Below are positions 51,586-58,929 of a stretch of 64,000 bases of DNA, one piece after another (within the stretch, counting starts at the first letter, position 1; the number at the start of each line of letters is the position of its first letter). This stretch comes from Lentzea jiangxiensis (GTDB lineage: Bacteria; Actinomycetota; Actinomycetes; Mycobacteriales; Pseudonocardiaceae), in NCBI RefSeq assembly GCF_900104175.1, contig NZ_FNIX01000001.1:1501975-1565974 (forward strand). Reading direction: 5' to 3'. The position numbers were made by a program, and so were the translations under genes. Below the pieces are notes generated by a model that saw only the letters and a list, made by a program, of their open reading frames with translations, had not been told where the DNA came from and made no database searches.

Positions 51586-52557
51586 ATGCGGTTCGATCAC
51601 GTCGGCGGTGTCGTGTGTCTCGGCGAGACCATGGTCATGATGGTTCCGGCCGAACCCGGTCCCGTGCACCTGGTGCGCACCTGGCACAGGGCCGTCGGGG
51701 GTGCCGAGTCCAACGTCGCCGTGCACCTCGCGCGTCTCGGCGTGCGGTCGTCGTGGGTCAGCGCCGTCGGCGACGACTCGTTCGGCCTGGCCGTGCTCGA
51801 CGCCGTGGGCGGGTTCGGCGTGGACGTGTCGCGGGTGCGCGTCGACCCCGACCGGCCGACCGGCCTCTACGTCAAGGAGGCCTCGCCGCACGGCAGCCCC
51901 GTGCGCTACTACCGGCGCGGGTCGGCGGCGTCGGGCATGGGGCCCGAGATGGTCGACCGGCTCGGCCTCGGCTCCGGCGAGGTGGCGCTCGTGCACCTCA
52001 GCGGGATCACCGCCGCCCTGTCCGACTCGTGCCTGGAGATGATGCGCGAGCTGCTGCGCAGGCCGCGGCACGGGTTCCGCGTCTCGTTCGACCTGAACTG
52101 GCGTCCCGCCCTGTGGACCGACCGCGACCCGCGCGTGCTGCGCGAGCTCGCGGACTCCGCCGACGTCGTCCTCGCCGGTGCCGACGAGGCCGAACTGGTG
52201 TGGGGCACGGGCGATCCCGCCCGGCTGCGGCAGCTGCTGCCCGGCCCGGCGTCGCTGGTCGTGAAGCAGGGCGCGGAAGGTGCCACGCTGCTCGAGGGAG
52301 GGGAGTCGTACTTCGAGCCGGCGCTGGAGGTGGAGGTCGTGGAACCGGTCGGCGCGGGTGACGCGTTCGCGGCGGGCTTCCTCGCGGCCACGCTGGCGGG
52401 CGAGGCCCCGCCGGTGCGGCTGAGGGCCGGGCACCTCCAGGCGGCCTCCGCTTTGCTCACCGCCGAGGACGTCGGAGATCCTTTGCCGGACGACGTGACG
52501 GTTCCCCTGCTGCACGCCGACCCGCGGACCTGGGCGTCCGCCCGCCTGGAGGTGTAG
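51586..52557 (+). CDS. PfkB-family sugar kinase (2-keto-3-deoxygluconate kinase type)
   Basis: Ribokinase-like enzyme of 323 residues. The first PfkB signature is WHRAVGGAESNVAVHLARLG near residue 35 and the second is VVEPVGAGDAFAAGFLAATL near residue 260, with the catalytic Asp in GAGDAF. The sequence FDLNWRPALWTDRDP resembles KDG kinases. It could phosphorylate a hydroxy-acid or keto-sugar imported by GntP; in this D-amino-acid cluster the exact substrate is unclear. It stops 0 bases before the IclR ATG. Confidence 0.88.
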   Translation: MRFDHVGGVVCLGETMVMMVPAEPGPVHLVRTWHRAVGGAESNVAVHLARLGVRSSWVSAVGDDSFGLAVLDAVGGFGVDVSRVRVDPDRPTGLYVKEASPHGSPVRYYRRGSAASGMGPEMVDRLGLGSGEVALVHLSGITAALSDSCLEMMRELLRRPRHGFRVSFDLNWRPALWTDRDPRVLRELADSADVVLAGADEAELVWGTGDPARLRQLLPGPASLVVKQGAEGATLLEGGESYFEPALEVEVVEPVGAGDAFAAGFLAATLAGEAPPVRLRAGHLQAASALLTAEDVGDPLPDDVTVPLLHADPRTWASARLEV

Positions 52558-53304
52558 ATGAGCCAGAGCCTCGACCGAGCGCTCACCCTGGTGAGCCAGC
52601 TCGCGACCGGACCGAAGACGCTGGACGAGCTGTCCGGCGTGATCGGCGTGCACAAGTCGACGACGCTGCGCCTGCTGCGCACGCTGGAGACGCACCGCTT
52701 CGTGCAGCGCGACGGCGTGCACCACTACCGCCTCGGCACCGCCCTGTTCGACCTCGCGAACCGCGCCCTGGAGGAACGCGACGTCCGCCGCGCCGCCGAA
52801 CCGGCGTTGCGCGACCTCAACTCCCGCCTGGGCCACACCGTCCACCTCGCGTCCTACGAGGACGGTGAGGTGATCTACATCGACAAGTACGAGTCCCGGC
52901 ACCAGATGCGCATGTACTCGCGCATCGGCCGCCGCGCCCCGCTGCACTGCACGGCCGTGGCCAAGATCCTGCTGGCCGACCTGCCGCCCGCGACCCTGCG
53001 GAAGGTGCTGGCGGGCATGGAGTTCCCGCGCCTGACCGAGAACACCATCCCCGGCCCCGCCGAGTACCTCGCCGAGCTGGAACGCGTGCGCGCCAAAGGC
53101 TACGCCGTCGACAACTCCGAGCACGAGGACTTCATCCACTGCATCGCCGCGCCCATCAGGGGCGCCCGCGGCGAGGTGCTCGCGGCCGTGTCGATGTCCG
53201 TGCCCAAGGTGCTGCTCGACTTCGACGGCCTGCTGTCCCACCTGCCCGACCTGCTCGCCACCGCCGAGGTTGCCTCGGTCGAGTGCGGTTACGTTCCGAG
53301 ATAA
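52558..53304 (+). CDS. IclR-family transcriptional regulator of the divergon
   Basis: A 248-residue IclR protein. N-terminal winged HTH reads RALTLVSQLATGPKTLDELS and GVIGVHKSTTLRLLRTLETH (recognition helix KSTTLRLLRTL). The C-terminal GAF-like effector domain has LGHTVHLASYEDGEVIYIDK, APLHCTAVAKILLADLPPAT and HCIAAPIRGARGEVLAAVSM. Start ATG abuts the kinase stop, so both are in one operon with RidA. It probably binds the GTTGCA-N5-TGCAAC palindrome and senses a substrate of the pathway. Confidence 0.9.
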   Translation: MSQSLDRALTLVSQLATGPKTLDELSGVIGVHKSTTLRLLRTLETHRFVQRDGVHHYRLGTALFDLANRALEERDVRRAAEPALRDLNSRLGHTVHLASYEDGEVIYIDKYESRHQMRMYSRIGRRAPLHCTAVAKILLADLPPATLRKVLAGMEFPRLTENTIPGPAEYLAELERVRAKGYAVDNSEHEDFIHCIAAPIRGARGEVLAAVSMSVPKVLLDFDGLLSHLPDLLATAEVASVECGYVPR

Positions 53305-53315
53305 GGGGATTTCCG

Positions 53316-53696
53316 TTGTCCAAGGTTGAGATCAAGACCGCTGACGCGCCGCAGCCGGTGGCCCGTTTCTCCCAGGGTGTGCGCAAGGGCAACATCCTGC
53401 AGGTGGCGGGCCAGGTCGCGTTCGACCCGAAGTCCGGCGAGGTCGTCGGCACCACCGTCGCCGAGCAGACGCGCCAGACGTTCGCGAACCTGAACGCCGT
53501 CCTCGCCGCCGGTGGCGCGTCCATCGACGACGTGGTGATGATCCGCGTCTACCTCACCGACACGGCGCACTTCGCCGAGCTGAACGAGGTCTACGGCGAG
53601 TTCGTCACCGACCCGGCTCCGGCCCGCACCACCGTGTACGTGGGGCTCCCGGCGGGGCTGCTGGTGGAGATCGACGCACTGGCGGTCGTCGACTGA
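53316..53696 (+). CDS. RidA-family 2-iminobutanoate/2-iminopropanoate deaminase
   Basis: A 126-residue Rid protein that hydrolyses reactive enamines/imines formed by PLP dehydratases, protecting the cell. The start SKVEIKTADAPQPVARFSQG, the strand NILQVAGQVAFDPKSG, the helix TVAEQTRQTFANLNAVLAAG and the conserved Arg in PAPARTTVYVGLPAGLLVEI (about residues 102-121) are all there. TTG at 53316 is used because AAGGGGATTTCC lies in front and the family begins there. The neighbouring dehydratase makes its substrate. Confidence 0.92.
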   Translation: MSKVEIKTADAPQPVARFSQGVRKGNILQVAGQVAFDPKSGEVVGTTVAEQTRQTFANLNAVLAAGGASIDDVVMIRVYLTDTAHFAELNEVYGEFVTDPAPARTTVYVGLPAGLLVEIDALAVVD

Positions 53697-53800
53697 CGAC
53701 CGGAGAAGGCTCGTCCCCGGCGTTGTGGCCGAGCGACCGGACTTCTCCTCCGTCGCGCGGGCCGAACCCGTGGTGACGCCGCACTGAGCTGTTCGTCGCA

Positions 53801-53839
53801 ACGGCGGCCCCGAGTCTCAGCTGGACTCCGGGCCGCCGT
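53801..53839 (+). terminator. Terminator of the kinase-IclR-RidA operon
   Basis: A perfect 10-bp stem ACGGCGGCCC (53801-53810) with GGGCCGCCGT (53830-53839) and an inner GAGTC/GACTC pairing forms a strong hairpin 104 bases after the RidA stop. Confidence 0.6.
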
Positions 53840-53862
53840 GGGCGTTGTGACACCATCCGCGC

Positions 53863-54453
53863 ATGAAGTGGTACGCGGACAGACCTGTCAGGTTCACGCG
53901 TCAGCTGATCGCCGACCTCCTCGCCGTCGGCTGGGTCGCGCTCTGGATCTGGGTGGCCACCACCGTCCACGACTGGGTGCTCGAACTGCGCGCGCCGGGG
54001 GACGGGCTGGTCAACGCGGGCGGCAGCATTCGCGACGCCTTCACCAACGCGGCCGGCAAGGCCAGGGGTGTTCCGTTCGTCGGGGAGGACCTGGCGGGAG
54101 CGCTCGGCAACGGCAGCAAGGCCGGCGAGACGCTCACCAACGCGGGCAACGCGCAGATCGGCGTGGTCGAGGACTCCGCGTTCTGGCTCGCCGCCGCCCT
54201 GGTCGCGGTCCCCGTGCTGTTCCTGCTCGTCACGTGGCTGCCCGTCCGGCTCCGGTACGCGCGCAAGGCCGCGAACACCGCGCGGTTGCGCGACAAGCCG
54301 GACCTGCTGGCGCTGAGAGCGCTCACATCGTTGTCGCCGCGGGAGCTCGGCAGGTTCGACGGCGATCCCGCCGTCGCCTGGAGGACGGGGGACACGGACG
54401 TGATCGACGAGCTGGCCCGGCGCCAGCTGGCCTCGGTGGGGGTGCGGGCATGA
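53863..54453 (+). CDS. Two-helix membrane protein of unknown function
   Basis: A 196-residue protein with a helix at about residues 18-35 (DLLAVGWVALWIWVATTVHD), a loop that resembles a small amphipathic repeat (NAGGSIRDAFTNAAGKARGV; EDLAGALGNGSKAGETLTNA), and a second helix FWLAAALVAVPVLFLLVTWL, then a cytoplasmic tail with ALRALTSLSPRELGRFDGDP. I recognise no family. ATG at 53863; its stop overlaps the next gene (ATGA), so the two products may act together. Confidence 0.7.
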   Translation: MKWYADRPVRFTRQLIADLLAVGWVALWIWVATTVHDWVLELRAPGDGLVNAGGSIRDAFTNAAGKARGVPFVGEDLAGALGNGSKAGETLTNAGNAQIGVVEDSAFWLAAALVAVPVLFLLVTWLPVRLRYARKAANTARLRDKPDLLALRALTSLSPRELGRFDGDPAVAWRTGDTDVIDELARRQLASVGVRA

Positions 54454-55103
54454 CCGCCCTGTCGGTGGTCGCCGCGGTGGTGGCGATGTGCGCGGTGGCC
54501 GTGTCGTTGTGGCAGGCCCGTGAAGCGAAGAGGGCGCAGGCCGCGGCGAAGCAGTCGCAGGAGGCCGCGACCAAGGCGCAGGAGGAGGCGCAGGCCGCGC
54601 GCAAGGCCGTCGAGCAGGCCACGGCGAGCGCCTTCCAGGCCAAGACCGCGGCCGAGGAGGCCAAGAAGGCGGCGGCCAAGGCCGAGGAGGCCGTCGGGAA
54701 GGCCGCGCTGGAGGCCTCGGCGTCGCGGATGCTGGCGGACGAGGCGCAGCTCAGCGCGCACCAGGTGACGGTGCGGCTCGACGAGATCACCGGACTGCTC
54801 GCGGCCGAGCGCAGCCGGGCGGGCATGCCCACGTTCGCCATCACGCCCGGCGCGCCGGACGAGTTCCGGCTCAGCTACCTCGGCGGACCCGCCGTCATCG
54901 AGCAGCTGACGGTCTCGGTGGTGCCGGGGAGCCGGGTGCTCGGGTTGTCGCAGTACGACGAGCCGCCCGTGGAACACCTCGACGTCGGACCGCTCCACAA
55001 CGGGTCGGCCATCACGTTCCGCGCCGCCACCGGGCAGCGGGCCAGCGCGGTGTTCCAGGTGAGGGCCGAGCCGTGGGAACCGGTCGTGGTGCGCGCCGAG
55101 TGA
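54450..55103 (+). CDS. Membrane-anchored coiled-coil protein of unknown function
   Basis: A 217-residue protein: one N-terminal helix in the membrane (LSVVAAVVAMCAVAVSLWQA), then about 80 residues of Ala/Lys/Glu-rich coiled coil (AKQSQEAATKAQEEAQAARK; EEAKKAAAKAEEAVGKAALE), then a small beta domain (GGPAVIEQLTVSVVPGSRVL). Translation is coupled to the preceding membrane gene by an ATGA overlap. Function unknown; a scaffold or sensor at the membrane would fit. Confidence 0.7.
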   Translation: MTALSVVAAVVAMCAVAVSLWQAREAKRAQAAAKQSQEAATKAQEEAQAARKAVEQATASAFQAKTAAEEAKKAAAKAEEAVGKAALEASASRMLADEAQLSAHQVTVRLDEITGLLAAERSRAGMPTFAITPGAPDEFRLSYLGGPAVIEQLTVSVVPGSRVLGLSQYDEPPVEHLDVGPLHNGSAITFRAATGQRASAVFQVRAEPWEPVVVRAE

Positions 55104-55209
55104 TCGCCCAGGCGGCCGACGCCGGCGAACCGTGCGAACGCCGCTGCGGGACGCCGGCCACGAGGCAGCTGCGTGGAGCTCGCGCTCGTAGCCGGCCTGG
55201 AGCCGCCGG

Positions 55210-55551
55210 TCAGTACACGGGGCCGGTGAACTTCTCGCCCGGTCCCTGACCCGGCTCGTCCGGCACCGCGGACGCCTCGCGGAAGGCGCGCTGCACCGAC
55301 TGCAGGCCGTCCTTGAGCGGGGCGGCGTGCGGGCCGAGGTACTCCGAGGTGGCCGTGACCAGGCCGGCCAGGCCCGTGATCAGGCGGCGGGCCTCGTCGA
55401 GGTCGCGGCGCGGGGAGTTGTCGGGGTCCGGGTCGGCGAGGCCGAGGCGCTCGGCGGAGGCGGACAGCAGCATCACCGCGGCCCGGCTGATCACCTCGAT
55501 GCTGGGGACGTCGCCCAGGTCGCGGATGTCGTCTTCAAGCGGATCGGTCAC
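55210..55551 (-). CDS. DUF1844-domain protein
   Basis: A 113-residue helical protein of the DUF1844 family, often next to infC in actinomycetes. It opens VTDPLEDDIRDLGDVPSIEV and IEVISRAAVMLLSASAERLG, with the family's ARRLITGLAGLVTATSEYLG helix. No function is known. GTG at 55551 is selected; TTG at 55563 would add MNVG. It is divergent from infC across a long leader. Confidence 0.8.
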   Translation of the reverse strand: MTDPLEDDIRDLGDVPSIEVISRAAVMLLSASAERLGLADPDPDNSPRRDLDEARRLITGLAGLVTATSEYLGPHAAPLKDGLQSVQRAFREASAVPDEPGQGPGEKFTGPVY

Positions 55552-55608
55552 GCCCACATTCAAGCAAGAGCCCTGGCAGGACCGACGTCACAGGCCGCGA
55601 TTCGGGGG

Positions 55609-55631
55609 TTGACAAGAGCGTCTGCTAGTAT
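55609..55631 (+). promoter_or_regulatory. Promoter region of infC operon
   Basis: TTGACA at 55609-55614 and an extended -10, TGC-TAGTAT, at 55623-55631. Only 11 bases separate the two boxes, so the extended -10 probably acts by itself. Transcripts would begin near 55638, leaving about 210 nt of leader. Confidence 0.45.
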
Positions 55632-55637
55632 TTCCGA

Positions 55638-55850
55638 CGCGACCAGCTCTCGTTAGTGCGAGAGCGGCAAGTGGAGCCCCGCTCCCACCCGCGATCACCG
55701 CTTCTTGAGGTGGCCGGGTCCGGTCCTCCTGGCAGTCAGGCGCACGGGCGTCGGGCGGTGCAGGTTTGTGATCGGTCGGAAGCGGGCCCTGTCGTCGACA
55801 TCGACGACGGGGCTCTTGTCTTTGGCGCAACCGAGTCTCAAAGGACGTGA
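55638..55850 (+). ncRNA. Structured 5' leader of the infC-rpmI-rplT operon
   Basis: A ~210-nt non-coding leader. A 7-bp hairpin (55646-55652 with 55659-55665, GCTCTCG) comes first; CGATCAC (55692-55698) can pair with GTGATCG (55768-55774) to enclose a middle arm; an attenuator-like hairpin closes it. Leaders of this operon in other bacteria bind ribosomal protein L20 or act as attenuators; here the mechanism is inferred from structure only. Confidence 0.6.
55784..55815 (+). terminator. Attenuator-like hairpin in the infC leader
   Basis: A 15-bp stem (55784-55798 with 55801-55815, two wobble pairs) followed by TTGTCTTT, in shape an intrinsic terminator placed 35 bases before the infC ATG. It could end transcription early when initiation factor or L20 is plentiful. 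Confidence 0.65.
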
Positions 55851-56459
55851 ATGACAAGTCCCTCGAACCGCGGTGCTCCCGTCAGCACCGAGCCGCGCAT
55901 CAACGACCGCATTCGGGTGCCGGAAGTTCGTCTGGTCGGGCCGAATGGTGAGCAGGTCGGGATCGTTCGCATCGAGGACGCGCTCCGACTCGCGCAGGAA
56001 GCGGATCTCGACCTCGTCGAGGTCGCCGCTCAGGCTCGCCCGCCGGTCTGCAAGCTCATGGACTACGGCAAGTTCAAGTACGAGACCGCGCAGAAGGCCC
56101 GCGAGTCGCGTCGGAACCAGCAGCTGACGGTCATCAAGGAGCAGAAGCTCCGCCCGAAGATCGACCCGCACGACTACCAGACGAAGAAGGGCCACGTGGC
56201 CCGCTTCCTCTCACACGGGAACAAGGTCAAGGTGACCATCATGTTCCGCGGTCGTGAGCAGTCGCGCCCCGAGCTCGGCTACAGGCTTCTGCAGAAGCTG
56301 GCGGAGGACGTCGCGGAGCTGGGCTTCGTCGAGTCGAACCCCAAGCAGGACGGCCGCAACATGATCATGGTGTTGGCGCCGCACAAGAACATCAAGCCGC
56401 GCGTTGCCAAGCACGACGACGACGCGCCCGAGGCGGACACCGCTTCGGAAGAGGCTTAG
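55851..56459 (+). CDS. infC: Translation initiation factor IF-3
   Basis: Binds the 30S subunit and checks start codons. The 202-residue protein has the full two-domain IF-3: [40 protein letters not shown] with [15 protein letters not shown], then linker and C-domain [20 protein letters not shown] and [15 protein letters not shown] ten-residue extension ([10 protein letters not shown]) precedes the conserved start and the tail is acidic. It starts with ATG and AAGGACGTGA ahead, whereas infC in many bacteria uses the rare AUU for autoregulation. First gene of the conserved infC-rpmI-rplT operon. Confidence 0.98.
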   Translation: MTSPSNRGAPVSTEPRINDRIRVPEVRLVGPNGEQVGIVRIEDALRLAQEADLDLVEVAAQARPPVCKLMDYGKFKYETAQKARESRRNQQLTVIKEQKLRPKIDPHDYQTKKGHVARFLSHGNKVKVTIMFRGREQSRPELGYRLLQKLAEDVAELGFVESNPKQDGRNMIMVLAPHKNIKPRVAKHDDDAPEADTASEEA

Positions 56460-56507
56460 GACGCACGCCCGCCCCCGACCCGGTGGGTGCACGAGACGAG
56501 GACGGAA

Positions 56508-56702
56508 ATGCCGAAGAACAAGACGCACAGCGGGACCTCGAAGCGCTTCAAGGTCACCGGCAGCGGCAAGATCCTCCGGGAGAAGGCCGGCAAGCGCCAC
56601 ATCCTGGAGAAGAAGTCCAGCAAGGTGACGCGTCGCATGAGCGGCACCGCGGTCGTGTCGGAGAACGACGCCCCGCGCATCAAGAAGCTGCTCGGTCTCT
56701 GA
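56508..56702 (+). CDS. rpmI: 50S ribosomal protein L35
   Basis: A 64-residue basic protein of the large ribosomal subunit: [40 protein letters not shown], then [20 protein letters not shown]. The ATG follows GAGACGAGGACGGAA. Lies 48 bases after infC and 77 before rplT, with a hairpin between the last two. Confidence 0.97.
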   Translation: MPKNKTHSGTSKRFKVTGSGKILREKAGKRHILEKKSSKVTRRMSGTAVVSENDAPRIKKLLGL

Positions 56703-56728
56703 CCCGCTTCGACACCCCCAGCTAACTC

Positions 56729-56757
56729 GGGAAACCGGCCCCCGACGCCGGTTTCCC
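56729..56757 (+). terminator. Hairpin between rpmI and rplT
   Basis: A perfect 11-bp inverted repeat (56729-56739 with 56747-56757, GGGAAACCGGC) around a 7-nt loop. It may act as a partial terminator, a processing site or a control point that lowers rplT read-through relative to rpmI. Confidence 0.65.
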
Positions 56758-56779
56758 ATGAGATCGACAGGATGGACCC

Positions 56780-57169
56780 GTGGCACGCGTCAAGCGGGCT
56801 GTAAACGCCCAGAAGAAGCGTCGTACCACCCTTGAGCTGGCGAGCGGTTACCGCGGCCAGCGCTCGAGGCTGTACCGCAAGGCCAAGGAGCAGGTGCTCC
56901 ACTCGCTCAACTACGCGTACCGCGACCGCCGTGCGCGCAAGGGCGACTTCCGCAAGCTGTGGATCCAGCGCATCAACGCCGCTGCCCGCGCGAACGGGAT
57001 GACCTACAACCGCCTGATCCAGGGCCTGCGCCTGGGCGGCGTCGAGGTCGACCGCAAGATCCTCGCGGACCTCGCCGTCCACGACGGCACCGCCTTCGCG
57101 GCGCTGGTCGAGATCGCCCGCAAGGCGCTCCCGGCCGACGTGAACGCCCCGGCCGGGGACAAGGCCTGA
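56780..57169 (+). CDS. rplT: 50S ribosomal protein L20
   Basis: A 129-residue ribosome-assembly protein: [60 protein letters not shown] with [23 protein letters not shown] at 56780 is the standard family start. Its TGA overlaps the CTG start of the methyltransferase. In other bacteria L20 represses the operon by binding its mRNA; a similar loop is possible here. Confidence 0.97.
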   Translation: MARVKRAVNAQKKRRTTLELASGYRGQRSRLYRKAKEQVLHSLNYAYRDRRARKGDFRKLWIQRINAAARANGMTYNRLIQGLRLGGVEVDRKILADLAVHDGTAFAALVEIARKALPADVNAPAGDKA

Positions 57170-58008
57170 GCCAGCACGTCAGCGGGCACAACCGACCCGA
57201 GGCAGCTCCGTTCACCGAACGGACGCCTCGGGTCGTTGCTGCTCGCCACCTGACCCGCCGCCAGGGCCGCGACAAGGCAGGCCGTTTCCTCGTCGAGGGC
57301 GCCCAGGCCGTGCGCGAGGCACTCGCCTGGACCTCCGGCGAGGTGCACGAGCTGTTCGTCACGGCGACGGCCGCGGAACGCAACGCCGACCTGCTGCGGT
57401 CCGCCTCGGCCAGGGGCATCCGCGTCAGCGAGGTCGACGACAGGGCCGCCGCCTCGTTGTCGGAGACCGTGACGCCCCAGGGCCTGATCGCGGTCTGCGA
57501 CGTCGTGCCGCAGCCCCTCGAAGCCGCGCTGCGGGGCACCCCGCGCCTGGTCGCCGTCCTGCACGGCGTCTCCGACCCCGGCAACGCGGGCACCGTCACG
57601 CGGGTGGCCGACGCGGCCGGCGCCGACGCGGTGATCTTCGCGGGCGACACGGTCGACCCGCACAACGGCAAGTGCGTGCGCGCCTCCACCGGCTCGCTGT
57701 TCCACCTGCCGATCGCGCGGTCCCGCGACGCCGACGAGGTCTTCGCCGCCTGCCGCGCGGCCGGCCTGCGGCTCGTCGCCGCCGACGGGTACGCGGAGCA
57801 CGACCTGGTCGAGGCCTCCGCGAAGGGCGACCTGAAGCACCCCACCGCGTGGGTGTTCGGCAGCGAGGCGCACGGCCTGCCCGACGACGTCGTGGCGAAG
57901 CTCGACACCTCGCTCAAGGTGCCGCTGTACGGCGCCGCCGAGAGCCTGAACCTCGCGACAGCTGCCGCCGTGTGCCTCTACGCCTCCGCGCGGGACCACC
58001 GGAATTGA
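57166..58008 (+). CDS. SpoU/TrmH-family RNA 2'-O-methyltransferase, probable CTG start
   Basis: rRNA or tRNA ribose methyltransferase, 280 residues. The substrate-binding head [20 protein letters not shown] comes near residue 45; the SPOUT knot motifs are [20 protein letters not shown] (motif 1, Asn-Gly-Arg-type), [14 protein letters not shown] (motif 2) and [20 protein letters not shown] (motif 3). No ATG, GTG or TTG exists in frame before the conserved [20 protein letters not shown]. The only candidate is CTG at 57166, whose CTGA overlaps the rplT stop, like ATGA couplings. A hairpin falls within its first codons. Site of methylation unknown. Confidence 0.88.
   Translation: MSQHVSGHNRPEAAPFTERTPRVVAARHLTRRQGRDKAGRFLVEGAQAVREALAWTSGEVHELFVTATAAERNADLLRSASARGIRVSEVDDRAAASLSETVTPQGLIAVCDVVPQPLEAALRGTPRLVAVLHGVSDPGNAGTVTRVADAAGADAVIFAGDTVDPHNGKCVRASTGSLFHLPIARSRDADEVFAACRAAGLRLVAADGYAEHDLVEASAKGDLKHPTAWVFGSEAHGLPDDVVAKLDTSLKVPLYGAAESLNLATAAAVCLYASARDHRN
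57195..57233 (+). repeat. Hairpin at the start of the methyltransferase frame
   Basis: ACCCGAGGC (57195-57203) and GCCTCGGGT (57225-57233) are exact inverted copies with an inner CCGTTC/GAACGG pairing, so nearly the whole 39-base element folds. It may terminate part of the operon or restrain translation of the methyltransferase. Confidence 0.65.
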
Positions 58009-58018
58009 GCTGACGGGT

Positions 58019-58047
58019 CACGGGCGCGCGGCTACTGTGCGCCCGTG
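58019..58047 (+). repeat. Hairpin over the S41 start codon
   Basis: CACGGGCGC (58019-58027) and GCGCCCGTG (58039-58047) are exact inverted copies flanking the TACTGT -10 motif and including the GTG start. It may be an operator palindrome for the S41 gene. Confidence 0.5.
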
Positions 58048-58929
58048 CGCGAACCCGAGATCGAACTCCTGTGCTCCCAGCTGGCCGCTTACTACGTTTT
58101 TCCCGACACCGCAGCGGAAATCGCGAAGGTCGTCCGCGCTCGCCTCGACGAGGGCGCCTATTCCGGAGTGGACGACGAGGAGTTCGCCCGGCGCGTGACC
58201 GAGGACCTGCAGTCGGTCAACGGCGACAAGCACCTGCGCCTGCTCCACAGCGCCGAAGAGGTGCCCGAGACCGGCGAGGAGTCGGCCTTCGACCCGGTGG
58301 CGTACCGGAAGGAGGCCGAGCTCGACGCGTTCGGCATCCACAGGGTCGAGCGGCTGGAAGGCAACGTCGGCCTGCTCGACCTGCGCCTGCTGCACGACGC
58401 CGAGATCGCCACGCCGGCCTACGTCGCCGCGATGAACCTCGTCGCGCACACCGACGCGTTGATCATCGACCTGCGCAACAACCGCGGTGGTGACCCGCAC
58501 ACGGTCGCGTTGGTCTGCAGCTACCTGTTCGACGAACCGGTGCACCTCAACGACATCTACAACCGCCCGGACGACACGACGCAGCAGTTCTGGACCCTGC
58601 CGCACGTGCCCGGCCCGAAGTTCGGCGGCAAGAAGCCGGTCTACGTCCTCACGAGCAGCCGCACGTTCTCCGGCGCCGAGGAACTGAGCTACAACCTCCA
58701 GCAGAACGAGCGCGCCACCCTCATCGGCGAGACCACGAAGGGCGGAGCGCATCCCGGCGACCGCTACCGGGTCGGCCCGCACCTCAAGTCCGCTGTGCCG
58801 AACGGGCGCGCGATCAACCCGGTCTCCGGCACCAACTGGGAGGGCGTGGGAGTGGTCCCGCACATCCAGGTGCCCGAGGACTCCGCCTTCGAGGTCGCCT
58901 ACGAGAAGGCGACCTCGAAGCCGGAGTGA
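58045..58929 (+). CDS. S41-family (IRBP-like) peptidase
   Basis: A 294-residue protein related to the C-terminal processing peptidases and to interphotoreceptor retinoid-binding proteins. It lacks a PDZ domain and a signal peptide. The core shows LIIDLRNNRGGDPHTVALVC near residue 140, the Ser-Lys-type nucleophile region VYVLTSSRTFSGAEELSYNL (Ser in TFSGAE near residue 210) and ATLIGETTKGGAH. The N-terminal helical part (VFPDTAAEIAKVVRARLDEG) is typical. GTG at 58045 sits 6 bases after a TACTGT -10, so leaderless. Probably a soluble hydrolase of unknown substrate. Confidence 0.85.
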   Translation: MREPEIELLCSQLAAYYVFPDTAAEIAKVVRARLDEGAYSGVDDEEFARRVTEDLQSVNGDKHLRLLHSAEEVPETGEESAFDPVAYRKEAELDAFGIHRVERLEGNVGLLDLRLLHDAEIATPAYVAAMNLVAHTDALIIDLRNNRGGDPHTVALVCSYLFDEPVHLNDIYNRPDDTTQQFWTLPHVPGPKFGGKKPVYVLTSSRTFSGAEELSYNLQQNERATLIGETTKGGAHPGDRYRVGPHLKSAVPNGRAINPVSGTNWEGVGVVPHIQVPEDSAFEVAYEKATSKPE

